Assembly: GCF_017491605.1 (NCBI RefSeq)
Contig: NZ_JAFGYY010000011.1
Location: 62,001 to 126,000, forward strand
DNA length: 64,000 nt
DNA from: Pseudomonas sp. 30_B
Lineage (GTDB): Bacteria > Pseudomonadota > Gammaproteobacteria > Pseudomonadales > Pseudomonadaceae
Reading direction: 5' to 3'
Shown: positions 18,902-27,949 of the stretch, piece by piece
How the letters are laid out: each line of letters begins with the position of its first letter
Position numbering within the stretch: the stretch's first letter is position 1
Position numbers and translations under genes: made by a program
The notes under the pieces: model-generated
Seen by the model: the letters and a program-made list of their open reading frames with translations, nothing else
Told to the model about the DNA's origin: nothing
Database searches by the model: none

Positions 18902-21028
18902 ATGCACACCTTCTTCCTCGCGCCGACCGGTTTCGGTGTCGGCCTGACGTCTACCAGCCTGGGCCTGATCCGCGCCCTGCAACGCGCCGGCCTGAAAGTC
19001 GGCTTCTTCAAGCCCATCGCCCAGCCCCACGCCGGCGACGACGGTCCGGAGCGCTCCAGCGAGTTGGTCGCCCGCACCCACGGCCTGGAAGCCCCTGTCC
19101 CGCTGTCCCTGGCCAAGGTCGAGCGCATGCTCGGCGACGGCATGCTCGACGAGCTGCTGGAAGACATCGTCGGGATGTTCAACCAGGCGGCGGAAGACAA
19201 GGACGTGATGATCGTCGAAGGCATGGTGCCGACCAAGCACGCCAGCTATGCCGCGCGCATCAACGGGCACCTGGCGCGCAGCGTCGACGCCGAGGTGATC
19301 CTGGTGTCGGCGCCGGACAACGAGACGGTGAAGGAGCTCTCCGACCGCATCGAGATCCTCGCCCAGCTGTTCGGCGGCCCACGCGACCCGCAATTGCTCG
19401 GCCTGATCGTGAACAAGGTGCGCGGCGGCGAAAGTGACGACGCGCCGCGCGATGCCGAGGCGGCTGCCCGGCTGTTCGGTGAACGCCTCAAGGAGCATTC
19501 ACCGCTGCTGCGCGAAGGCGACGTGCGCCTGCTCGGCTGCATCCCCTGGCAGGACGAGATGAACGCCCCGCGCACCCGCGACGTGGCCGACCTGCTCGAT
19601 GCCAGCGTGCTCAATGCCGGCGACTACGAACAACGCCGCGTGCAGAAGATCATCCTCTGCGCGCCCTCGGCGCCAAACACCGTGCACCTGCTCAAACCCG
19701 GCGTGCTGGTGGTGGTGCCAGGCGACCGCGACGACATCATCCTCGCCGCCTGCCTGGCCGCCATGAACGGCGTGCCGCTGGCCGGCCTGCTGCTGTGCTC
19801 GGGCCTGACCCCGGACGCGCGGATCATGGAACTGTGCCGCAGCGCCCTGCAGAGCGGCCTGCCGGTGCTGACGGTGAAGACCGGCTCCTTCGACACCGCC
19901 GGCGACCTGACCCGGATGAACAAGGAAATCCCGGTGGACGACCGCGAGCGCGCCGAGCGCGTCACCGAGTTCGTCGCCGGGCACATCGACTTCGAGTGGC
20001 TCAAGGACCGCTGCGGCGCGCCCCACGAGCTGCGTCTGTCGCCCCCGGTGTTCCGCTACCAGCTGACCCAGCGCGCCAACCGCGCCGGCAAGCGCATCGT
20101 CCTGCCCGAGGGCAGCGAACCGCGTACCGTGCAGGCGGCCTCGATCTGCCACGCCCGCGGTATCGCCCGCTGCGTGCTGCTGGCCAAGCCCGACGACGTG
20201 CACGCCGTAGCGCAGATGCTGGGCATCGTGCTGCCCGAGGACCTGGAGATCATCGACCCGGACCTGGTGCGCAGCCGCTACGTCGAACCCATGGTCGAGC
20301 TGCGCAAGGGCAAGAGCCTGAATGCGCCGATGGCCGAGCAGCAGCTGGAAGACAACACGGTGCTGGGGACCATGATGCTCGCCCTGGACGAAGTGGACGG
20401 CCTGGTCTCCGGCGCCATCCACACCACCGCCAACACCATCCGCCCGGCATTGCAGCTGATCAAGACCGCGCCCGGCTACAACCTGGTGTCGTCGATCTTC
20501 TTCATGCTGCTGCCCGACCAGGTGGTGGTCTATGGCGACTGCGCGGTGAATCCCGATCCTTCGGCCAGTGACCTGGCGGAGATCGCCCTGCAAAGTGCCG
20601 ACTCCGCGCAGGCCTTCGGCATCACCCCGCGGGTGGCGATGATCAGCTATTCCACCGGCGACTCGGGAACGGGCGCAGATGTCGACAAAGTACGCGAAGC
20701 CACGCGCATCGCGCGGGAAAAACGCCCCGATCTGTTGATTGATGGCCCCTTGCAGTATGATGCCGCCGCCATCGCCAGCGTCGGTCGCCAGAAGGCGCCC
20801 GACAGCCAGGTGGCCGGACGCGCCAATGTGTTCGTGTTCCCCGACCTGAACACCGGGAACACCACCTACAAGGCCGTCCAGCGCAGCGCCGACTGCGTCA
20901 GCATCGGCCCGATGCTGCAGGGCCTGCGCAAACCGGTGAACGACCTGTCGCGCGGCGCGCTGGTGGACGACATCGTCTACACCATCGCACTGACCGCGAT
21001 CCAGGCCGACAGCGGCAGGGACGGCTGA
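18902..21028 (+). CDS. pta: Phosphate acetyltransferase
   Basis: The long, three-domain form of phosphate acetyltransferase, 708 aa, interconverting acetyl-CoA and acetyl phosphate. The N-terminal domain (about 1-200) is a P-loop-derived dethiobiotin-synthetase-like fold starting FLAPTGFGVGLTS; a central DRTGG domain covers about 215-330; the catalytic PTA_PTB domain begins near 385 (RIVLPEGSEPRTVQAA) and contains GDCAVNPDPSASDLAEIA and FPDLNTGNTTYKAVQ. AAGGAG precedes the ATG. It forms an operon with ackA and perhaps the following acyltransferase. Confidence 0.97.
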   Translation: MHTFFLAPTGFGVGLTSTSLGLIRALQRAGLKVGFFKPIAQPHAGDDGPERSSELVARTHGLEAPVPLSLAKVERMLGDGMLDELLEDIVGMFNQAAEDKDVMIVEGMVPTKHASYAARINGHLARSVDAEVILVSAPDNETVKELSDRIEILAQLFGGPRDPQLLGLIVNKVRGGESDDAPRDAEAAARLFGERLKEHSPLLREGDVRLLGCIPWQDEMNAPRTRDVADLLDASVLNAGDYEQRRVQKIILCAPSAPNTVHLLKPGVLVVVPGDRDDIILAACLAAMNGVPLAGLLLCSGLTPDARIMELCRSALQSGLPVLTVKTGSFDTAGDLTRMNKEIPVDDRERAERVTEFVAGHIDFEWLKDRCGAPHELRLSPPVFRYQLTQRANRAGKRIVLPEGSEPRTVQAASICHARGIARCVLLAKPDDVHAVAQMLGIVLPEDLEIIDPDLVRSRYVEPMVELRKGKSLNAPMAEQQLEDNTVLGTMMLALDEVDGLVSGAIHTTANTIRPALQLIKTAPGYNLVSSIFFMLLPDQVVVYGDCAVNPDPSASDLAEIALQSADSAQAFGITPRVAMISYSTGDSGTGADVDKVREATRIAREKRPDLLIDGPLQYDAAAIASVGRQKAPDSQVAGRANVFVFPDLNTGNTTYKAVQRSADCVSIGPMLQGLRKPVNDLSRGALVDDIVYTIALTAIQADSGRDG

Positions 21029-21106
21029 CAACCCGGCACGAGGATGTGCCCGAGAACGCTTCACGCGCCCGGTGGACCGGCGCCCACGTACAAGGACCAT
21101 TCCTCG

Positions 21107-22018
21107 ATGTTGAGTTTCCTCCCCGCCACCCTGCGCGGCATCCTCGCCAGCCTGATCCTGTTCGCCAGCACGTTGTGCTGGGCCACCCTGCTGTTCAGCA
21201 TGACCCTGGTGAAGATCCTGCTGCCCATCGCCGCGGCGCAACGCGTCTGCAGCAAGATCATGAGCCTGATCGCCGAAGGCTGGATCGGCTGCAACAAGGG
21301 CTGGATGAACCTGGTCCGCGATACCCGCTGGAACGTGAAGGGCCTGGAAGGCCTGGAGTACGAGCACTCCTACCTGGTCACCAGCAACCACCAGAGCTGG
21401 GTCGACATCCTCGTCCTGCAGTACCAGCTCAACCGCCGCGTGCCGCTGCTGCGCTTCTTCCTCAAGCAGGAGCTGATCTGGGTTCCGATCATCGGCCTGT
21501 GCTGGTGGGCGCTCGATTTCCCCTTCATGAAGCGCTACACCAAGGCCTACCTGGCCAAGCACCCGGAGAAGAAGGGCAAGGACCTGGAGACCACCCGCAA
21601 GGCGTGCGCCAAGTTCAGCCGCATCCCAGTGTCGATCTTCAACTTCCTCGAAGGCACCCGCTTCACCCCGGACAAGCATGACGAGCAGGCCTCGCCCTTC
21701 CAGCACCTGCTCAAGCCCAAGGCCGGCGGCATCGCCTTCGTCCTCGACGCCATGGGCGAGCAGCTGCGCACCCTGGTGAACGTCACCATCCACTACCCCG
21801 ACGGCCGCCCGACCTTCTGGTGCCTGCTGTCGGGCAAGCTGCGCGAAGTGGTGGTGCGCTTCGAGGAGCTGGAGATCCCGCGCCAGTTCGTCGGCAAGAG
21901 CTACGACCAGGACGAGGGCTACCGCGCCGAGTTCCAACTGTGGGTGAACCAGCTGTGGGAGCGCAAGGACCAGTTGCTGGCGCAGTTGCACCGGGAATTC
22001 CCGGCGGCCAAGGCGTGA
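21107..22018 (+). CDS. PlsC-type acyltransferase
   Basis: A membrane-associated 1-acylglycerol-3-phosphate-type acyltransferase of 303 aa. One or two N-terminal membrane segments (about residues 10-50) precede the NHQSWVD catalytic H-x4-D motif and the FLEGTRF substrate-binding motif. The start MLSFLPATLRG gives the usual N-terminus; the frame opens earlier at 21044. It most resembles the YihG-like poly(A)/acyltransferase group rather than the essential PlsC, but this is by overall look only. It is 78 bp downstream of pta. Confidence 0.9.
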   Translation: MLSFLPATLRGILASLILFASTLCWATLLFSMTLVKILLPIAAAQRVCSKIMSLIAEGWIGCNKGWMNLVRDTRWNVKGLEGLEYEHSYLVTSNHQSWVDILVLQYQLNRRVPLLRFFLKQELIWVPIIGLCWWALDFPFMKRYTKAYLAKHPEKKGKDLETTRKACAKFSRIPVSIFNFLEGTRFTPDKHDEQASPFQHLLKPKAGGIAFVLDAMGEQLRTLVNVTIHYPDGRPTFWCLLSGKLREVVVRFEELEIPRQFVGKSYDQDEGYRAEFQLWVNQLWERKDQLLAQLHREFPAAKA

Positions 22019-22025
22019 GGCGGTT

Positions 22026-22096
22026 TACTGGGTTCCCGCATTCGCGGGAATGACGCTCAGGTTTATCCCGTCATCCCCGCGAACGCGGGGACCCAA
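22026..22096. repeat. Inverted repeat after the acyltransferase gene
   Basis: Two nested hairpin units face each other: GGTTCCCGCATTCGCGGGAA with a TGACG tail, and CGTCAT with CCCCGCGAACGCGGGGACC. The outer arms are about 85% complementary over about 26 bp. It is a repetitive intergenic palindrome rather than a simple terminator. Confidence 0.7.
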
Positions 22097-22104
22097 AAAC
22101 AGAC

Positions 22105-22146
22105 GCCCATGAAAAAGCCCGCCAATCGGCGGGCTTTTTCATGGGC
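22105..22146. terminator. Bidirectional terminator, acyltransferase / OmpA lipoprotein
   Basis: A perfect 19-bp stem with loop AATC; the core AAAAAGCCCGCC pairs with GGCGGGCTTTTT and gives U tracts in both directions. It lies between two convergent genes. Confidence 0.92.
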
Positions 22147-22151
22147 GGAGC

Positions 22152-22865
22152 TTACTGCTGGTACTGCTGGGTCTGTGCGTTCGGCAGGGCCTTCAGGTTC
22201 ACTTCCACGCGGCGGTTCTGCGCGCGGCCGTTGGCGTCGGCGTTGGACGCGATCGGCTGGTCCGGCCCCATGCCGCGGGTGCTCACGCGGGTGGAGTCGA
22301 CGCCCTGGGAGGTCAGGTAGGCGGCCACGGACTGCGCACGGCGCTGGGACAGGTCCATGTTGTGCTGGCGGCTGCCGGTGCTGTCGGTGTAGCCGACGAT
22401 CTCGATGCTGTTCTGGTTGAACTCCTTGAAGGAGTTGGCCAGGTTGTTCAGCGGGGTGTAGAAGGACGGCGCGATGTTCGCGGAGTCGGTGGCGAAGGTG
22501 ATGTTGCCCGGCATGATCAGCTTGATGTCATCGCCCTGGCGCTCGACCTGCACGCCGGTGCCCTGCATCTGCTGGCGCAGCTTGGCTTCCTGCTTGTCGG
22601 CGTAGTAGCCGTAGCCCGCGGCGGCGGCACCGATGGCGGCGGCGCCGATCATCGCGCCCTTGCCACGGTTGTCGTGGTTGATCGCGGCACCGGCGACGGC
22701 GCCGGCCAGCGCACCCAGCGCACCGTACTTGGCGGTCTTGCTCATGCCACCCTCGGCCGGCGGGGCCTGGGTGTTGGGATCATAGGGATTCTGGGAGGCG
22801 CAACCGGCCATGAGAGCGAGGACGGTGGCAGCCGCGACCATGGACAGACTACGTGCAGTGAACAT
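22152..22865 (-). CDS. OmpA family lipoprotein
   Basis: An outer-membrane lipoprotein of 237 aa. The signal ends in the lipobox ALMAGC (lipidated C about 21), then comes a glycine-rich, possibly membrane-inserting segment with glycine-zipper pattern (about 47-87, GALGALAGAVAGAAI ... GAMIGAAAIGAAAAGYGYY), and a C-terminal OmpA peptidoglycan-binding domain with NSIEIVGYTDSTGSRQHN and LSQRRAQSVAAYL plus NRRVEV. It should link the outer membrane to peptidoglycan. Start MFTARSL is chosen because the signal peptide begins there. Confidence 0.93.
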   Translation of the reverse strand: MFTARSLSMVAAATVLALMAGCASQNPYDPNTQAPPAEGGMSKTAKYGALGALAGAVAGAAINHDNRGKGAMIGAAAIGAAAAGYGYYADKQEAKLRQQMQGTGVQVERQGDDIKLIMPGNITFATDSANIAPSFYTPLNNLANSFKEFNQNSIEIVGYTDSTGSRQHNMDLSQRRAQSVAAYLTSQGVDSTRVSTRGMGPDQPIASNADANGRAQNRRVEVNLKALPNAQTQQYQQ

Positions 22866-22957
22866 GAAGGAAGACTCCTGGATAACGAAATCGCCCGATT
22901 GGGCGCTGGTTAGATCATACAACAGCGAAAAGATTCAATTTTCCTTAACGCGCGCCA

Positions 22958-23599
22958 TCAGGCCCGAATGAACGGGTTCTCGCGCATCTCGTCACCCAAG
23001 CAGGTATCCGGACCGTGGCCGGTCACCACGGTGGCCTCCTCGTCCAATGAGTACAGGCGCTCGCGGATGGAACGTTCGATCGTGTCGTAGTCGCCGCCCC
23101 ACAGGTCGGTGCGGCCGATGCTGCGGCGGAACAGGGTGTCGCCGGCGATCAGCAGCTTGTCCTTGGGGAACCAGAAGCTCATGGAGCCCGGCGTATGCCC
23201 CGGCGTGTGCAGGGCCACGCCACAACCGCAGGCCAGCTCCTCGTCATCCGCCAGCCACTGGTCCGGGGACGGCACCGGGGTGTAGGGCACGCCGAACATG
23301 CGGCACTGCATCTCCAGGTTGTCCCAGAGGAACTGGTCGTCCTTGTGCAGGTGCAGGGTGGCGCCGGTCTTCTCCTTCATCTGCCCGGAAGCGAGGAAGT
23401 GATCGAGGTGCGCGTGGGTGTGGATGATGCTCACCACCTTCAGCCCCAGCGCATCGAGGCGCTGCAGGATGAGCTCGTGGTCGCCGCCCGGATCGACGAC
23501 GATGGCCTTCTTCGTCAGCGGGTCGCCGATGATGGTGCAGTTGCACTGCAACGGGCCGACGGGGAAGGTTTCGCGGATCAGCGCGGGCTGCTCACTCAT
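22958..23599 (-). CDS. MBL-fold metallo-hydrolase (GloB-like)
   Basis: A metallo-beta-lactamase fold hydrolase of 213 aa. The metal-binding HTHAHLDH motif is at residues 60-67, HTPGHTPGS at 131-139 provides the next histidine, AGDTLF the bridging aspartate, and TGHGPDT the final histidine. This glyoxalase-II-like subgroup hydrolyses glutathione or other thioesters; the substrate here is not known. The open frame goes on far upstream but the ATG at 23599 (MSEQPALIRETFPVG) gives the normal N-terminus. Confidence 0.92.
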   Translation of the reverse strand: MSEQPALIRETFPVGPLQCNCTIIGDPLTKKAIVVDPGGDHELILQRLDALGLKVVSIIHTHAHLDHFLASGQMKEKTGATLHLHKDDQFLWDNLEMQCRMFGVPYTPVPSPDQWLADDEELACGCGVALHTPGHTPGSMSFWFPKDKLLIAGDTLFRRSIGRTDLWGGDYDTIERSIRERLYSLDEEATVVTGHGPDTCLGDEMRENPFIRA

Positions 23600-23670
23600 C
23601 ACGGGGTCACTCGATGGCTTGGGCGGAGCGGCATTTTCGCCGATTCCGCCCTGCCCTGGCGAGCGGTGGG

Positions 23671-24690
23671 TCAATCGTCGCGGCGATAGTCCGTGGGCAG
23701 CTTTCCAGTCCACTTCCTGAACGCACGGCGGAAGTTCGACGGATCGTTGAACCCCAGCAACAAGGCGATTTCGTAGAGCGGCAAATGCGTGGTGGTGAGG
23801 TACTGCAGCGCCAGGCGCTTGCGCACGTCGTCGAGCACTTCCTGGTAGGTGGTGCCCAGGTTCGAAAGATGTCGACGCAGGCTGCGGCCGCTGGTGTGCA
23901 GCTCGGCGGCCACGGTCTCGAGGTCCGGGAACTCGCCGGGGCGCGCCAGCAGCAGGCGGCGGATGCGGGTGAGCAAACCTTCCTGTACGTCCAGCGTGGC
24001 CAGCAGCGCCTCGCACTGCTGCTCGCACATCTGCACCGTGGCCGGATTGGCCAGGGCCATGGGCCGCGCCAGGTATTCGCTGGGCAGGCCAATGAAATGG
24101 AACGGCTGGTCGAACGACACCTCGCCGCCGAACACCTCGGCATAGCGCCCGGCATAGGCCGGCGCGGGATGGCCAAAACCGACGCTGACGCCCTGCAGCG
24201 GTTCGCCGACCAGGAAGCGGGCGATGGTGTAGAGGCTGGTCATCAGGCCCTCGGCGGCGAAACGCCCCATGGGCCCGAGTGGGATCGACTCGCTGGCGCG
24301 CAGGTAGGACACGCCGTCGTCCTCCACCATCTCCAGGTCGTAGGCCAGGCCGAGCACGCGGTAGTACTTGAGGGCAAAGCCGATGGCGCGTTCGAGGTTG
24401 GCGCTGGAGAGCACCGCGTAGCCGAGGATGCCGTGGGTGGAGACGTTCAGCCGCTGCCCCAGCAGCAGGCCGAAGGCCGGCTCGTTGCAGTGCGCCAGCG
24501 CGGTGCCGGCGAGCAGGTTGAAGTCGATGAAGGACAGGCGCGCGTTGGGGCTTTCAAGCACCTCGGGGCGCACGCGGGCCAGTTCGAACAGGCGCGCGCG
24601 CGGCACGCCCAGCTCCTCGGCAAGATCGAGCAGCGCCTGCGCATAGGCGACGGGCACCAGTTCGGCGGTGAAATTGAGCGGTTGTTTCAT
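23671..24690 (-). CDS. oruR: AraC family regulator, OruR-like
   Basis: A 339-aa regulator with an N-terminal arabinose_bd/DUF-type domain (about 20-205) and a C-terminal AraC double helix-turn-helix (about 235-335) including GRSLRRHLSNLGTTYQEVLDDVRKRLA and LLLGFNDPSNFRRAFRKWTG. The gene order OmpA lipoprotein - MBL - this gene - PF10118 hydrolase - alpha/beta hydrolase - TetR matches, from memory, the PAO1 region where this regulator is named OruR (ornithine utilisation). The symbol rests on that recollection and the family, not on a search. It is divergent from the PF10118 gene, which is a probable target. Confidence 0.8.
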   Translation of the reverse strand: MKQPLNFTAELVPVAYAQALLDLAEELGVPRARLFELARVRPEVLESPNARLSFIDFNLLAGTALAHCNEPAFGLLLGQRLNVSTHGILGYAVLSSANLERAIGFALKYYRVLGLAYDLEMVEDDGVSYLRASESIPLGPMGRFAAEGLMTSLYTIARFLVGEPLQGVSVGFGHPAPAYAGRYAEVFGGEVSFDQPFHFIGLPSEYLARPMALANPATVQMCEQQCEALLATLDVQEGLLTRIRRLLLARPGEFPDLETVAAELHTSGRSLRRHLSNLGTTYQEVLDDVRKRLALQYLTTTHLPLYEIALLLGFNDPSNFRRAFRKWTGKLPTDYRRDD

Positions 24691-24811
24691 CGTTTTTCTT
24701 GTGTCGACCGCTGGCCGGATATGACCGGAAAGTTGGCAGACAATAACCTTGTGACGCTTTGCCTACAAGCCCACAGTACTGACCATGGACAACCACAACA
24801 ATGGAGCCGCC

Positions 24812-25651
24812 ATGGCCAGCACCACCCCCGAGGGACTGGAAATCAAGCCCCGGCATATGGACTTCGAACTGCCCGATCCGCTGCCGCGTCACTGGCATGG
24901 CGGGGACGCCTTCAGGTCCCATCTGTTCGATGCGATGTCGGTGCTGTTCCCCGACGGCGAGCGCTTCTTCATCGACTCGGTGCGGCACTTCCGCGAGGAC
25001 ATCACCGACCCGGTGCTCAAGGAGCAGATCCGTGGCTTCATCGGCCAGGAAGGTCACCACAGCCGTGAGCACCTGGTGTACAGCCAGCGCCTGCGCGACC
25101 AGGGCTACGACATCACGCGCATCGAGAAGCTGGCCCAGGCGCGCATCCGCTACACCCAGAAGAAATTCCCCGCCAAGCGCCAGCTGGCCGCCACCGCCGC
25201 GCTGGAGCACATCACCGCGATCATGGCCAACGGGCTGCTCAACGACCCGCGCACCATGGCAGGCGCCGACCCGGTGATGCAGCGCCTGTGGCGCTGGCAC
25301 GCGCTGGAGGAGACCGAGCACAAGGCGGTGGCCTTCGACGTCTACAACCAGGTCTGCGGCAGCCGCAAGCTGCTGCGCCGGGCGATGCTGATGGCGACCT
25401 TCTTCTTCGTCCTCGACACCTTCCGCGGGCTCACCCACATGCTGCGCAAGGACGGCCTGCTGTGGAACTGGCGAGTCTGGCGCGACGGGTTGAAGTGGAG
25501 CTGGGGCAAGCACGGCGTATTCCGTCCGCTGGTGCGCGAGTACCTGGACTTCTTCAAGGAGGATTTCCATCCCTGGCAGCACAACAATCTCGAGCTGCTG
25601 CACGAGGTACGCCGGGAGTACGATCCGCAGCCGTTGGCGCACGCCGGCTGA
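24812..25651 (+). CDS. PF10118 predicted metal-dependent hydrolase
   Basis: A 279-aa protein of the PF10118 family, an all-helical ferritin-like fold predicted to bind metal. Conserved acid and histidine clusters are visible: FIGQEGHHSREH, the middle ALEHITAIMA and HALEETEHKAVAFDVY; together these resemble a di-metal carboxylate site. It starts at ATG 24812, which has GGAG five bases upstream; ATG 24785 lacks a ribosome site. It is divergent from the AraC-type regulator and may be its target. The reaction is not known. Confidence 0.88.
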   Translation: MASTTPEGLEIKPRHMDFELPDPLPRHWHGGDAFRSHLFDAMSVLFPDGERFFIDSVRHFREDITDPVLKEQIRGFIGQEGHHSREHLVYSQRLRDQGYDITRIEKLAQARIRYTQKKFPAKRQLAATAALEHITAIMANGLLNDPRTMAGADPVMQRLWRWHALEETEHKAVAFDVYNQVCGSRKLLRRAMLMATFFFVLDTFRGLTHMLRKDGLLWNWRVWRDGLKWSWGKHGVFRPLVREYLDFFKEDFHPWQHNNLELLHEVRREYDPQPLAHAG

Positions 25652-25671
25652 CAGGTTTGCCGTATTGAACG

Positions 25672-25700
25672 CCGCCCCGCCTTGTCGGGGCGGTGTTGTT
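25672..25700 (+). terminator. Terminator of the PF10118 gene
   Basis: Stem CCGCCCCG ... CGGGGCGG with loop CCTTGT is followed by TGTTGTTT, 20 bp after the stop codon. Confidence 0.75.
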
Positions 25701-26139
25701 TCTGGCGCTCACCGGAAGCGCGGGCCAGGCCCGCGAATCGCACCCATGGGGCGCTCCTACAGGTCAGCTCCGTCGTTTCGGCTCTCGTAGGAGCGGAGCT
25801 TCTCCGCGATCACCGCGATAGCGGTGCCTTCCAGGAACGCCGGCCTGCCGGCCGGTTTCGCGGACAAGGTCCGCTCCTACGGAAGCGCCAGGGTGCCAAT
25901 GCAAGGCAAGGTGAAACGGCGTACAACCGCGAACGGTTGTACGTCCTACATGACGCCCCAGCGCTCCCTGTAGGAGCGGGCCATGCCCGCGATCGCGCCC
26001 ATGGGGCGCTCCTACGCTTTGCGACGGAGTTACCTTGTAGGAGCGGATTTATCCGCGATGCGTAGTATCCCCAAATGACATGAATTCCAGCGGGTAAAAA
26101 TCGCGGACGAAGTCCGCTCCTACGAAAGCGCCGCCCATG

Positions 26140-26172
26140 AAAAAGCCCGGCGCTTGGCCGGGCTCTTTCTTT
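26140..26172 (-). terminator. Terminator of the alpha/beta hydrolase gene
   Basis: Stem AGCCCGGC (26144-26151) and GCCGGGCT (26157-26164), flanked by A4 on the left and TTTCTTT on the right, lies just beyond the stop of the minus-strand gene. Confidence 0.85.
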
Positions 26173-26185
26173 CACGACTCATCGC

Positions 26186-27124
26186 TCAGGCATGCAGGAA
26201 CCGCAACGCATCCGCCGCCGATTCCAGGGGAATCTCCTCCATCGGGATATGCCCCACGCCCGGATAGACCTTCACCTCGATCCCCGGCACGTCGCGCTGC
26301 CACATCGGCACGTGGCGCGGCGAAATCCAGCGGTCGCGTTCGCCCCACATCAGCATCGTCGGCACCTTGAGCTCCGCCACGCGGGTCGGGGTGCCGGTCA
26401 GTTCCTCGCGGTTGGCCTTCACCAGTACGCGGAAGATATCGATCATCGCCCGGCGGTTACCCGGACGGCGGCTGATGTCGTAGTAGCGGTCGATCACCCC
26501 CGGCTTGATCTTGCGGGCATCGCCATAGACTTCCTTGATGCCCTGGGCCACCAGCGCGCGCGGCATCCACATCGGCATCAACAGGCCGGCGCCCGGAAGC
26601 ACCGCACTGGCGATCATCAGCGGGACCTTCTGCATGTAGTAGCCGGCCGGGTCGATCAGGATCAACCGCTCCACTCGGTGAGGCTGGGCCAACGCATAGT
26701 TCCAGGCGATGTAGCCGCCCAGGGAATTGCCGGCGATGGAAACGTGCTTGAGGTCCAGACGATCCAGGAACATGCCGAACACCTTCACCAGGCGCTCGCC
26801 GCTGTACTCGCGGTCGCTGCCGCCGCCGGTGAGGCCAAAGCCCGGCACATCGAGGCGGATGATGCGGAAGTGTTCGGAGAGCTCGGCGACCCAGCCGTCC
26901 CAGGTGTGCAGCGAGGCCATCACGCCGTGGACCATCACCAGCACCGGCTTGTCGCGGCTGCCCTCGTCCCGGTAATGGATGTCGAAACCGTCGACGTTGA
27001 TGAAGCGCGAGCCGGTTTCCGGCGCGGCGTAACGACTCTTCAGCGCGGCCAGCGACAGGGCGCCGAAACCGTAGCGGGCCAGGCCCTCGGCCAGTGGCGG
27101 TTGCAGAGACAGGGTGGCGGACAT
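26186..27124 (-). CDS. Alpha/beta-fold hydrolase
   Basis: A 312-aa alpha/beta hydrolase. The oxyanion HG motif is in VMVHGVMASLHTWDGW, the nucleophile elbow is GNSLGGYIAW (serine in G-x-S-x-G), and the acid/histidine part is seen near MLMWGERDRWISP and GVGHIPMEE. A short N-terminal extension of about 40 residues may lie along the membrane. Substrate unknown; esters or haloacids are possible for this group. It is followed on the same strand upstream by a TetR gene, which may regulate it. Confidence 0.9.
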   Translation of the reverse strand: MSATLSLQPPLAEGLARYGFGALSLAALKSRYAAPETGSRFINVDGFDIHYRDEGSRDKPVLVMVHGVMASLHTWDGWVAELSEHFRIIRLDVPGFGLTGGGSDREYSGERLVKVFGMFLDRLDLKHVSIAGNSLGGYIAWNYALAQPHRVERLILIDPAGYYMQKVPLMIASAVLPGAGLLMPMWMPRALVAQGIKEVYGDARKIKPGVIDRYYDISRRPGNRRAMIDIFRVLVKANREELTGTPTRVAELKVPTMLMWGERDRWISPRHVPMWQRDVPGIEVKVYPGVGHIPMEEIPLESAADALRFLHA

Positions 27125-27196
27125 GGACGAGTGACTCCCGTGCTTGTTGTTCTCGGATACCGATCACACCACAGCCCGTCAGCCTGCGCGCCCAAC

Positions 27197-27850
27197 CTAG
27201 GTAGTGCGTGAGCAGAGCGTCGTTACCAACAGATCGCCGATCACCTGTTTCACCTCGCCCAGCGGCATGTCACCGCCCTTGCCCAGCAGCTCCAGCGAGG
27301 TGGACTCCAGCGCCCAGATCAGCGCCTGGTAGGTCAGCACCGCGTGCTGCACGCCTTCGCCCTGGAAACGCTCTTCCAGCAATGCGCGCAACTCCCGATG
27401 CGCGTCGGCGCGGTGGGCGGCGAGGGGCGAGTCGGTGCGCAAGGCTTCCTCGTGCATCAGGCGGATGATCGGCCCCACCGCCAGGTGGTAGTCGAAGAAG
27501 CGCTCGACCATCGCCCGCAGCCAGGCATCGGTGCTGCCGGCGTCGGTGCGCATCTCGCGAAAGCGCATCAGCAGCAACTGCACCGCCGTGCGGTAGATGC
27601 CTTCGAGCACATCGAGCTTGCCCTGGAAGTACTTGTAGAAAGTACGTCGCGACACCTGGGCGGCGTCCAGCAGATCGTTCACCGTGGTATCGGCCAATCC
27701 CTTGGCGACGAACACCGGGATGCTCGCCAACTGGATATTGGCCCGTTGCAGGTGCCCCACCAGCGGCCCCTCGCCCTCGCCGGCCTGACGCGCCACCGCG
27801 CCAAAGCCGCCCAGGTCCTCGAAGACCGCGCTGACTGCTGCCGATTCCAT
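27197..27850 (-). CDS. TetR family transcriptional regulator
   Basis: A TetR regulator with an unusual N-terminus: about 45 residues precede the helix-turn-helix (VFVAKGLADTTVNDLLDAAQVSRRTFYKYFQGKLDVLE). ATG 27850 (MESAAVSAVF) is preferred to GTG/ATG at 27868 because it is followed by the more conserved part. The effector-binding domain covers the remainder. It lies 72 bp upstream of the alpha/beta hydrolase on the same strand and is divergent from the secreted-protein gene at 27950, so either may be its target. Confidence 0.87.
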   Translation of the reverse strand: MESAAVSAVFEDLGGFGAVARQAGEGEGPLVGHLQRANIQLASIPVFVAKGLADTTVNDLLDAAQVSRRTFYKYFQGKLDVLEGIYRTAVQLLLMRFREMRTDAGSTDAWLRAMVERFFDYHLAVGPIIRLMHEEALRTDSPLAAHRADAHRELRALLEERFQGEGVQHAVLTYQALIWALESTSLELLGKGGDMPLGEVKQVIGDLLVTTLCSRTT

Positions 27851-27949
27851 CGCCCCTCCCCGCTTCACCCAACCAAGGCGCGGGATGACGCCAGCCCCAG
27901 GCCCCGATAACCTAGACCGACCGCTCCCCCGCGCAAGGAAAGCCCGTTC

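Larger units (their letters stand above)
25652..26185. repeat. Gap with REP palindromes (25735-26123)
   Basis: No gene is seen. A terminator sits at 25672-25700. From 25735 to 26123 there are several GTAGGAGCGG / CCGCTCCTAC units in both orientations with cores such as GAGCTTCTCC, GGACAAGGTCC, CGCGATCGCGCCCATGG and GGATTTATCC. Between them is a different palindrome, GTACAACCG-cgaa-CGGTTGTAC (25921-25942), with a 9-bp perfect stem. A second terminator is at 26144-26164. Confidence 0.85.
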
